A stretch of DNA of 6,368 nucleotides from an uncultured Chlorobiota bacterium (lineage in GTDB: Bacteria; Bacteroidota; Kapaibacteriia; OLB7). A program made the translations under genes and the position numbers. Below the pieces are notes generated by a model that was not told the origin of the DNA, searched no databases, and saw only the letters and a list, made by a program, of their open reading frames with translations. Position 1 is the first letter of the stretch; each line of letters starts with the position of its first letter. Of the stretch, positions 1 to 5,930 are shown piece by piece. The stretch lies in assembly GCA_946481475.1 (NCBI GenBank), contig CAMLOB010000253.1:1-6368 (forward strand). Direction: 5' to 3'.

Positions 1-1
1 C

Positions 2-247
2 TTGCAACAGAGAACCGAACCTCTGACCTTCTCTCCCTCCGAAAGATGGGGATCACGGCGAAAAGACGTTGATCTCGTATCCTCCCGCACGATCAATGTG
101 ACGATAGGGCGGATAGAAGTCAGAGGAATTGCCGAGCAGAAAAGGGAACAACCGGCTTCGCCGGGCACCCGAAACAGACCGCAGCCCCCCTTTGCCGGAA
201 TCTCGCTCGGAGAATTCCTGAAGGAATACGGAAGGAGGGACCGATGA
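2..247 (+). CDS. Small eCIS-associated hypothetical protein, C-terminal part (5' end outside window)
   Basis: The reading frame is open from the left edge and stops at 245-247, so this is most likely the C-terminal 81 residues of a gene that begins upstream; the TTG at position 2 is not a convincing start. The visible part has a short beta-like segment (INVTIGRIEVRG, about residues 31-42), a Pro/Arg/Gln-rich and probably disordered linker, and a short terminal helix (SLGEFLKEYGRR). Small proteins with an INVTIGRIEVR segment and a SLxEFL-type tail are familiar to me just upstream of DUF4255 genes in eCIS clusters, and that is the arrangement here. The stop overlaps the next ATG (ATGA), which implies translational coupling. 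No function is known to me. It may be an assembly or tail-completion accessory, but that is inferred only from position. It is confidently coding; its role is unknown. Confidence 0.72.
   Translation: MQQRTEPLTFSPSERWGSRRKDVDLVSSRTINVTIGRIEVRGIAEQKREQPASPGTRNRPQPPFAGISLGEFLKEYGRRDR
232..238 (+). promoter_or_regulatory. Strong Shine-Dalgarno site for the DUF4255 gene
   Basis: AAGGAGG lies five bases before the ATG at 244. It sits inside the last codons of the upstream gene, whose stop overlaps this ATG. The site fixes the start of the DUF4255 protein and supports coupled translation of the two genes. Confidence 0.85.
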
Positions 248-1422
248 GCAATCTGCCGGGTATCGCCGAGGTAACGACGCGACTCAGAAACGTCCTGACC
301 GGAGTTGCGGGAAGAGTGGGATACGGCACCACCGTTTCAACGCTGCGACCGGAGGCCAACGCCTCCGCCGGCTCCCCACGCATCAATCTTTACCTGTATC
401 AGGCAACGCACAACACATCTCTTCGGAACGAAGACCTGCAGACCAGACGCTCGGACGGCTCGCTGCTCCGCAAGCCGTCCGTGGCGCTTGATCTGCACTA
501 TCTCGTCAGTTTCTACGGAAGCGGAAGCGGTCAGGACCAGGAGATCAGAGCGCAGGAACTTCTGGCGGAGACCATGCTTACGCTTCATCAGTATCCGATC
601 CTCAGCCGGAACGATGAAGCTGCCGAGATACGCATTACGCCCACCCCGCTTTCACTTGAGGATCTGTCAAAGCTCTGGTCGATCTTCCCTCAGACTCCTT
701 ACACCCTCTCGACCGCCTTCCAGTGCTCCGTTGTCCTGCTGGAATCGAAATCGGTGCCGGGTCAGGCGCTTCCGGTAGGGCATGCCGCTATCCGGGTCGT
801 CCCTTTCGGGAAAATGGTGATCGAGAAGATTCTGAAAAACGGAACGCAAAACCCGGCGATCACAATCGCCGACAAGGGGGCTATTATCGGATCGGGACTG
901 AAGGGGGAGGATGTCCGGATACGGATCGGGGAAGCTGAGATCGTACCGGAGAAGCTGTCCGACACGGAAATCATCGTCGATCTGTCGACAGCCGATCTTC
1001 AGGCGGGCGTGTTGCCGGTTCAGGTGATCCACCGCGTCGGAATGATCCCCGGAGACGGGACATCGGTCCGCACCGCTCAGACATCGAATGTTCTCCCTCT
1101 GGTCCTCCGTCCCATCCCGGAAGTTCCGACCTCTCCGGTCACCGTCGGCTCGAATCTGGACATTGTGATCAAACCCGATGTCGAACCGCTTCAGCAGGGG
1201 ATCCTGTTGTTGAACGGTGCCGAAGGGACGTCACTCCCTTCCTACGTTATCGAAGCCCTCCCCCGCGCCGCCGCCGATCCGCCGTCGGCAACGCTGAGCT
1301 TTCCGACTACCGGAGTCGAACCGGGAAAATATCTGGTACGAGTTCAGATCGACGGAGCCGAAAGTCTACTTGAGACCGACGCAGAGGGTCGGTACGAAAA
1401 ACCGAACATCACCATACAATGA
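244..1422 (+). CDS. DUF4255 (Pvc16_N) domain protein, Afp16/Pvc16-like tail terminator
   Basis: This 392-residue protein is probably the eCIS tail-terminator or cap component that ends the tube and sheath, by analogy with Afp16/Pvc16. The DUF4255 domain spans about residues 5-190. Its hallmarks are visible: an N-terminal IAEVTTRLRNVL helix, the PRINLYLYQATHNTSLRN strand and turn (45-62), ALDLHYLVSFYG (81-92), the LLAETMLTLHQYPIL helix (106-120) and a final LSKLWSIF...YTLSTAFQCSVVLLES block (141-168). Two Ig/TIG-like beta-sandwich modules appear to follow, at about 196-290 (ending SNVLPLVLRP) and about 296-391 (ending GKYLVRVQIDG...ITI). Such extra beta domains occur in longer DUF4255 proteins. 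No signal peptide or membrane segment is seen, which fits cytoplasmic assembly of the particle. The start is fixed by a strong Shine-Dalgarno site and by the ATGA overlap. The family call is firm; the terminator role is by homology. Confidence 0.93.
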   Translation: MSNLPGIAEVTTRLRNVLTGVAGRVGYGTTVSTLRPEANASAGSPRINLYLYQATHNTSLRNEDLQTRRSDGSLLRKPSVALDLHYLVSFYGSGSGQDQEIRAQELLAETMLTLHQYPILSRNDEAAEIRITPTPLSLEDLSKLWSIFPQTPYTLSTAFQCSVVLLESKSVPGQALPVGHAAIRVVPFGKMVIEKILKNGTQNPAITIADKGAIIGSGLKGEDVRIRIGEAEIVPEKLSDTEIIVDLSTADLQAGVLPVQVIHRVGMIPGDGTSVRTAQTSNVLPLVLRPIPEVPTSPVTVGSNLDIVIKPDVEPLQQGILLLNGAEGTSLPSYVIEALPRAAADPPSATLSFPTTGVEPGKYLVRVQIDGAESLLETDAEGRYEKPNITIQ

Positions 1423-1480
1423 CCTCTGCACCATATTCCTGAAGAATACCCTGAAGATCGGATTCCAGAACTGAACGAAA

Positions 1481-3505
1481 ATGCCCGGACACGAAGAACA
1501 TATTCTCTGGTATGAGGCCAACCGTCGCCATCTGCACGCCGCTCTTGCCGTGCTGCACGACAGACTCCGTCGCCGTCTCGCAGAAAGCGAAGGGAAAGAC
1601 GGGGACGGAGAGGAGGCGAAAGAACGACTGCGGCTGACCCGCGAAGAGCTTCCGGCCCCCTCGACGCTCGACCGGATCGGCACGCTCTTCGGTCTTTCAC
1701 AGTTCGAGCGGGATCTGCTCCTGCTCTGCGCCGGACCGGAACTCGATTCCTCTTTTGCCGAAACCTGCCGCGCACTCGGGATGATGCCGCCGACGTTCAG
1801 TCTTGCTCTGGTCGTCCTTGAAGAGGGAGACTGGAATGCCGTCTCTCCGGTCGGCACGCTCCGCCGCTGGCGATTGATCGACGTCGGATCCGGCGATGTG
1901 CTGACAACCAGCCCTCTCAGGATTGAAGAACCGCTGCTCCATTATCTCGTCGGCCTCCCCTGTCCGGACGAACGTCTTCTGAGTCTTACGACGCCGATTG
2001 TCGGAGAAGATCCTCTCCCCTCTTCGCAGTCGATCCGGCTTGAGGAAATCACGGCCCTACTGAAGCGGTATGCGGACAAACGCGATCCCCTTCCGATCAT
2101 CCGGCTACACGGCGAGGACGGCCCGGCAATCCGCACGATTGCGGCGCGGACATCGGCCGGTCTCGGCCTGGGCCTCCGGTCGATTCCGGCCCGGTCGATT
2201 CCCGGCTCCCCGGCCGACCTCGAACTCTTCTGCCGACTCTGGGAACGGGATGCAGGACTCCATTCGCTGGCCCTGGCGATTGACTGTACGGACCTGAAGG
2301 AAGAAGATGAGGGACGCACCGACATTGTGCTCCGGACCATCGAAGAGATCCGGGGACTGATCTTCATCTTCGGCGGATTGAAGCGTGATCCGGAACATCG
2401 CTCTCTCTTCTCCATTGAGATAGCAAAGCCGACTCCCGAAGAACAGAGTGAACTCTGGAATGAGTTTGTACAGGGAATCGATCTGGAGGGAGAGAATGAT
2501 CGTCTGAGCGCACAGTTCAACCTGAGCGGAAGAACAATCCAGCGCATTGTGACCGAAGCGACGGCAACCTGGAGAGCAGATGACGCCGCCGGCTCTTCCC
2601 CCCCCCTCATCGAAATGCTCCGGACCGTCTCCCGCAGGACGTTGCGGGGAAAACTCGACGGCATGGCTCAACGGATTGAGCCGGGAGTCGGTTGGAAGGA
2701 TCTTGTCCTGCCGGAATCCGAAAAGGAACAGTTGCGGGAGATTGCCCTTCAGGTCAGAAACAGAACCACCGTCTACCAACGCTGGGGATTTGCCCGAACG
2801 AGCGGTCGGGGTCTGGGAATCACGGCTCTCTTTGCCGGACAGAGCGGCACCGGAAAGACAATGGCGGCCGAAGTGCTGGCTGCGGAACTTGGACTTGATC
2901 TCTACAGGATCGACCTCAGCGCCGTGATCAGCAAGTACATCGGCGAGACGGAAAAGAATCTGGGAAGAATTTTCGATGCGGCCGACGAAGGGGGAGCCAT
3001 CCTCCTGTTCGATGAAGCCGACGCTCTCTTTGGAAAACGGAGCGAAGTGAAGGACAGCCACGATCGATACGCAAATATCGAAGTCAGCTATCTGCTGCAA
3101 CGAATGGAGACGTACCGGGGACTGGCCATCCTGACCACCAACCTGAAGGATGCACTTGATCCCGCATTCCTGCGACGTCTGCGGTTCATCGTCTCGTTCC
3201 CTTTCCCCGATGCGGCAAGCCGGGAATCAATCTGGCGTCACGTCTTCCCCCCGGAGACACCGACCAAAGATCTGGATCCGGTAAAGCTTGCACAGTTGAG
3301 CGTGACAGGCGGACATATCAGGAACATCGCTCTCGGCGGAGCATTCCACGCGGCGGAGGAAGGAGAGGAAGTACAAATGCGGCACCTGCTGGCCGCTGCA
3401 AAAAGCGAACTGGCGAAGCTGGAACGAAACGTGGTGCCGCAGGAGATCAAAGGGTGGATTGATGAAGAGAACTGTAAACCTGCACATCGAGCACCTTCTT
3501 CTTGA
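1481..3505 (+). CDS. eCIS AAA+ ATPase (Afp15/Pvc15-like) with a degenerate first AAA module
   Basis: This 674-residue AAA+ ATPase is an expected part of eCIS loci, where Afp15/Pvc15 homologues are linked to particle assembly; the exact step is not settled to my knowledge. An N-terminal helical region has the family's FGLSQFERDLLLLCAGPELDSSF block. About residues 195-385 look like a decayed AAA module: the P-loop position reads GEDGPAIR (211-218), with no lysine. The active module follows: Walker A GQSGTGKT (453-460), Walker B ILLFDEADALF (507-517), sensor-1 region LTTN (551-554), and arginine-finger candidates in FLRRLR (R565, R566, R568). A helical lid containing GGHIRNIALGGAFHAAEEG follows. 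The gene starts 58 bases after the DUF4255 stop, without a strong Shine-Dalgarno site, and overlaps the next gene by 44 bases. The protein appears cytoplasmic. The ATPase call is very secure. Confidence 0.95.
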   Translation: MPGHEEHILWYEANRRHLHAALAVLHDRLRRRLAESEGKDGDGEEAKERLRLTREELPAPSTLDRIGTLFGLSQFERDLLLLCAGPELDSSFAETCRALGMMPPTFSLALVVLEEGDWNAVSPVGTLRRWRLIDVGSGDVLTTSPLRIEEPLLHYLVGLPCPDERLLSLTTPIVGEDPLPSSQSIRLEEITALLKRYADKRDPLPIIRLHGEDGPAIRTIAARTSAGLGLGLRSIPARSIPGSPADLELFCRLWERDAGLHSLALAIDCTDLKEEDEGRTDIVLRTIEEIRGLIFIFGGLKRDPEHRSLFSIEIAKPTPEEQSELWNEFVQGIDLEGENDRLSAQFNLSGRTIQRIVTEATATWRADDAAGSSPPLIEMLRTVSRRTLRGKLDGMAQRIEPGVGWKDLVLPESEKEQLREIALQVRNRTTVYQRWGFARTSGRGLGITALFAGQSGTGKTMAAEVLAAELGLDLYRIDLSAVISKYIGETEKNLGRIFDAADEGGAILLFDEADALFGKRSEVKDSHDRYANIEVSYLLQRMETYRGLAILTTNLKDALDPAFLRRLRFIVSFPFPDAASRESIWRHVFPPETPTKDLDPVKLAQLSVTGGHIRNIALGGAFHAAEEGEEVQMRHLLAAAKSELAKLERNVVPQEIKGWIDEENCKPAHRAPSS

Positions 3506-3734
3506 AGGTCTGCCCGCGCTGGACGAAGCGCACATCGGTCGAGCCGTGCAGAGCGAGCTGGTCCGTCTGCTGCACGGCACTCGGGATGATCCGACCCCAT
3601 CGGGAGAGATCGCCCGAATCGACGGAGGAACATTTGTGGTGAAGGAGAACATGGATGCCGAACATATCGGTCGGGCAATCACACGGAATATCGTTGCGAG
3701 CATCTTCAACGTATCCGACGGAAGGAACAAATAG
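3462..3734 (+). CDS. Small conserved eCIS-associated hypothetical protein (90 aa)
   Basis: The protein is 90 residues from the ATG at 3462. A TTG at 3459 would add one residue, but the ATG is preferred because AAAGGG lies seven bases upstream. It overlaps the end of the ATPase gene by 44 bases in another frame, and its stop directly abuts the next ATG. The N-terminus (VNLHIEHLLLEGLP, 5-18) looks like a beta strand leading into a helix (HIGRAVQSELVRLL, 24-37). After a polar loop comes a strand (GTFVVKE, 56-62) and a second helix (HIGRAITRNIVASIF, 68-82). The two helices share an HIGRA sequence. Short proteins with this IEHLLLEGLP...AVQSELVRLL pattern are familiar beside ATPase genes in eCIS loci, but I know no assigned function. 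There is no signal peptide or membrane helix. It is clearly coding and probably structural or assembly-related. Confidence 0.82.
   Translation: MKRTVNLHIEHLLLEGLPALDEAHIGRAVQSELVRLLHGTRDDPTPSGEIARIDGGTFVVKENMDAEHIGRAITRNIVASIFNVSDGRNK
3720..3726 (+). promoter_or_regulatory. Shine-Dalgarno site for the first DUF4157 gene
   Basis: GGAAGGA lies eight bases before the ATG at 3735, within the last codons of the 90-residue gene. The upstream stop (TAG, 3732-3734) directly abuts the ATG. The first cargo-like gene is therefore probably co-translated with the structural genes rather than expressed from its own promoter. Confidence 0.7.
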
Positions 3735-4739
3735 ATGAAGAGAGAGAGAACGCAAACGGCGCCATCCGCCACATCCGGAAACCAGACACTGCACCGGAAG
3801 CTGCGGATCGGCAGTCCGGACAGTCCGCTGGAACGGCAGGCCGACGCCGTCGCCGATCAGGTCATGCGCATGCCCGAGCCGACGGTCCAGCGCAAGTGTG
3901 CACGGTGCCAAGAGGATGAGAAAACGCTCCACCGCAAAGAAATCGGTGCGCTGAACTCTCCTTCCGTCGCCCCTCCCATCGTCCACAATGTCCTTGCAGC
4001 TTCCGGTCGACCGCTCGATCCGGTCGCCCGTTCGTTCATGGAACCCCGCTTCGGGCGTGACTTCGCCGACGTTCGCATCCACATCGGAGAGCGGGCAGCC
4101 GAGTCGGCCGATGCGGTCAACGCCCTGGCCTACACCGTTGGAAGAGACGTTGTCTTCGCCGAGGGGCAATACCGGCCGGAAACCGAGGAGGGACGAAGAT
4201 TGATTGCACATGAATTGGGGCACGTCGTGCAGGGGAAGACAGGCACCGGACAGCAGTTGGCACGACAGGAGAAGGATGAAGGAACAGAAAAAACATCAGC
4301 TTGTCCGGTTAAAGCGAAAGGTACGTTGAGCGAAGTATCTTGGGGTGAAACTGCAGGCATCTACCCTACGGCAAACAACAAGTACCAACCTGACAAGTGG
4401 GATCCGGACAAGACATGCGAACTACTCAAAATGCGGGGTGCTGTACATGCGGTAGGCCAACGTGGGGAAAGCGTTCACCGCGGCAAGCCAAAGGACAATG
4501 ACCCGCTGGAGCAGAAGCTAAAGACATACCATTTAACCGAGAACTTTCCAGCACTTGATCCGAAAATCAACGATACTAAAGTCAAATGGTTCTTTTTATC
4601 CGAAAAGAGCCAGGACATGCATCCGGGTATAAGCAATGAAGAACGGGTTAAAACTTATGGTCCGTTTTACAACATCGGAGGTGGTGATGCTGCAAAGGGA
4701 GACATATACGTGCATTTTTTCAAAGTCAAGAATCAGTAA
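3735..4739 (+). CDS. DUF4157 (eCIS core domain) protein with unique C-terminal domain, candidate cargo/effector
   Basis: The 334-residue protein starts with a leader (LHRKLRIGSPDSPLERQADAVADQVMRMPEP, about 19-49) typical of DUF4157 proteins. A CARC motif (55-58) sits in a linker flanked by QRK and HRK. The core domain (about 80-172) contains GRPLDPVARSFMEPRFGRDFADVRIH, the AYTVGRDVVFAEGQYRP block and HELGHVVQ, a zincin-like HExxH at 159-163. DUF4157 is strongly associated with eCIS payload proteins, which is the basis of the cargo call. The tail (about 183-334) is unrelated to the neighbouring paralogue. It contains SEVSWGETAGIYPT (199-212), a helix with LLKMRGAVHAVGQRGESVHRGKP (230-252), and ends YGPFYNIGGGDAAKGDIYVHFFKV. 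A GE motif, a helix containing a catalytic-looking QRGESV, and a C-terminal HFF faintly recall SleB-like cell-wall hydrolases; this is a guess. The tail DNA is more AT-rich than the head. No signal peptide is seen, as expected for a particle-loaded protein. Confidence 0.88.
   Translation: MKRERTQTAPSATSGNQTLHRKLRIGSPDSPLERQADAVADQVMRMPEPTVQRKCARCQEDEKTLHRKEIGALNSPSVAPPIVHNVLAASGRPLDPVARSFMEPRFGRDFADVRIHIGERAAESADAVNALAYTVGRDVVFAEGQYRPETEEGRRLIAHELGHVVQGKTGTGQQLARQEKDEGTEKTSACPVKAKGTLSEVSWGETAGIYPTANNKYQPDKWDPDKTCELLKMRGAVHAVGQRGESVHRGKPKDNDPLEQKLKTYHLTENFPALDPKINDTKVKWFFLSEKSQDMHPGISNEERVKTYGPFYNIGGGDAAKGDIYVHFFKVKNQ
3855..4280 (+). repeat. DUF4157 head duplication, copy 1
   Basis: Codons 41-182 of the first DUF4157 gene align without gaps to the second copy at 4852-5277. 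By my count 123 of 142 residues are identical, including one uninterrupted run of 27 residues around residues 90-116. Similarity stops abruptly just after the ...QQLARQxKDE sequence. The block works as a shared head module and is a likely substrate for homologous recombination between the two genes. Confidence 0.9.
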
Positions 4740-4794
4740 AACAACAACTTGACTCTCCTACCTGCACGGGCCATTTTTCCGGCACCTTAACTAT
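4740..4794 (+). other. AT-rich spacer between the two cargo-like genes
   Basis: This 55-base gap is the longest spacing in the cargo cassette. It has no clear Rho-independent terminator: GCC and GGC around a T-run pair over only three bases. There is a TTGACT at 4749-4754, but only a poor -10 match lies at the right distance. A separate promoter for the second gene is possible but not supported. Confidence 0.4.
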
Positions 4795-5907
4795 ATGAAA
4801 ACGAGATCCAGTACATATAGGCTACTTCAGCAAAAGGGCAACATGATTTCCGATCAAGTCATGCACATGCCCGAACCGACGGTCCAGCGTACGTGTGCCC
4901 GGTGCGAAGAAGAAGAGAAAAATCTCCACCGCAAAGAAAACGGTACGCTGAACTCTTCTTCTATCGCCCCTCCCATCGTCCACAACGTCCTTGCGGGATC
5001 CGGACGTCCGCTTGATCCCGTCGCCCGCTCGTTCATGGAACCCCGCTTCGGGCGCGACTTCGCCGATGTTCGCATCCACACCGTAGAGCGGGCCGCCGAG
5101 TCGGCCGATGCGGTCAACGCTCGGGCCTACACGGTCGGAAGAGACGTTGTCTTCGCCGAGGGGGAGTACCGGCCGGAGACCGAGGCGGGGCGGAGATTGA
5201 TTGCGCATGAACTGGGGCATGTTGTGCAGGGACAAGCAGGTGCCGGACAGCAGTTGGCAAGACAGAAGAAGGATGAGAGTGTATTAACAAGCGACATATC
5301 CAACCCGAAAAAAATCAGAATATGGATAAACACTTTTATTCCTATGGATCGAGTGGATATGGCTGGTTTCGGAGAAGGTGATATTTGGGAATCAGGAATT
5401 CGATGCTTTGCAGGAGACGGCAGAGAATTCAGTAATGACATCAAAGCATCCTACCGCACACAGCAGGTCATTGAGTTTGATACTGGCACTCTCGAAAAGA
5501 CAATGGACACTCTAGATACGGGAGAAACTCACCTACAAGAGTGCTGGACTGGAATAACCATCTTATCCAAGAAAGCGCCTACTAATGGAATCATCACTAC
5601 AGGACCTGAGAGAATCGGAGATAACCTTCTTAAACTAAACTTCACTGTAGATGCTTCAAACCCCTTGCTGCCTCTGATTGCACCCGCTATAAACCTATCG
5701 TTATCGATCTACATTATCCTGAACAATCGAACAGCAATTATCATAGGAGAGCATGACGGATTTCCTGCATACGAAATCTACATTTCTTCTGATGGTGGTA
5801 CCGGACAAGCATTGTACACTTACGATCCTCGTACAGAAGGTAATTCTCCCACGGCTTTATTCCCTCCTATGGAGATTAAAGTTCCGGGGAAGTCCCAATC
5901 ATTCTGA
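4795..5907 (+). CDS. Second DUF4157 (eCIS core domain) protein with a different C-terminal domain, candidate cargo/effector
   Basis: The protein has 370 residues from ATG 4795, or 354 if translation starts at ATG 4843, which has an AAAAGGG-like site just upstream while 4795 has none. The core (about 20-161) carries CARC (34-37) and HELGH (138-142) and is nearly a copy of the previous gene's head. The N-terminal leader is shortened: LQQKGNMISDQVM replaces the usual LERQADAVADQVM, and the RIGSPDSP part is missing. The tail (about 162-370) is unrelated to the first gene's tail. It reads KKIRIWINTFIP (172-183), then CFAGDGREFSNDIKASYRTQQVIEFD (from 204), then NPLLPLIAPAINLSLSIYIIL, then GEHDGFPAYEIY (318-329). 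From memory this order of motifs matches a recurring uncharacterised bacterial domain (WINxFIP...FSND...ASxR...FPAxExY, perhaps DUF3238-like); I cannot confirm the family name. The tail DNA is strikingly AT-rich. It is likely payload; the activity is unknown. Confidence 0.87.
   Translation: MKTRSSTYRLLQQKGNMISDQVMHMPEPTVQRTCARCEEEEKNLHRKENGTLNSSSIAPPIVHNVLAGSGRPLDPVARSFMEPRFGRDFADVRIHTVERAAESADAVNARAYTVGRDVVFAEGEYRPETEAGRRLIAHELGHVVQGQAGAGQQLARQKKDESVLTSDISNPKKIRIWINTFIPMDRVDMAGFGEGDIWESGIRCFAGDGREFSNDIKASYRTQQVIEFDTGTLEKTMDTLDTGETHLQECWTGITILSKKAPTNGIITTGPERIGDNLLKLNFTVDASNPLLPLIAPAINLSLSIYIILNNRTAIIIGEHDGFPAYEIYISSDGGTGQALYTYDPRTEGNSPTALFPPMEIKVPGKSQSF
4832..4838 (+). promoter_or_regulatory. 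Possible Shine-Dalgarno site for an internal start at 4843
   Basis: AAAAGGG ends four bases before the in-frame ATG at 4843. The upstream ATG at 4795 lacks a purine-rich site in GGCACCTTAACTAT. Starting at 4843 would remove the 16 residues that least resemble a DUF4157 leader, so this may be the true start. Confidence 0.4.
4852..5277 (+). repeat. DUF4157 head duplication, copy 2
   Basis: Codons 20-161 of the second DUF4157 gene are the partner of the block at 3855-4280, in the same orientation and about 1 kb downstream. Most of the 19 amino-acid differences fall in the CARC linker and near the C-terminal edge. HELGH and the GRPLDP...DVRIH run are unchanged. Upstream of the block the similarity decays into the shortened leader. 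Downstream it ends abruptly where the AT-rich tail begins. Confidence 0.9.
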
Positions 5908-5930
5908 CTATTCACACACTAACAACATCC

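Noticed and set aside
1435..1449. Small hairpin TATTC-CTGAA-GAATA in the gap before the ATPase gene
   Set aside because: The arms are only five bases with no T-tract, so it is not a credible terminator. A similar AATTCCTGAAGGAATAC lies in coding sequence at 213-229, which looks like chance.
2105..3100. 331-codon open frame on the minus strand opposite the ATPase
   Set aside because: It lies wholly under a well-supported AAA+ gene, has no recognisable domain, and is the kind of long antisense frame expected in GC-rich coding DNA.
3447..4223. 258-codon minus-strand frame, with a similar one at 4822-5235
   Set aside because: The two antisense frames resemble each other only because the DUF4157 head is duplicated on the + strand. 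They are mirror images of that repeat, not a second gene family.
4749..4777. TTGACT as a possible -35 box before the second cargo gene
   Set aside because: At 17-base spacing the -10 position reads CATTTT, only three matches to TATAAT. This is too weak to call a promoter.
5640..5715. Hydrophobic stretch NPLLPLIAPAINLSLSIYIIL in the second cargo tail as a membrane helix
   Set aside because: It contains two prolines and alternating polar residues, and it fits beta strands of the recalled WINxFIP-type domain better than a transmembrane helix.
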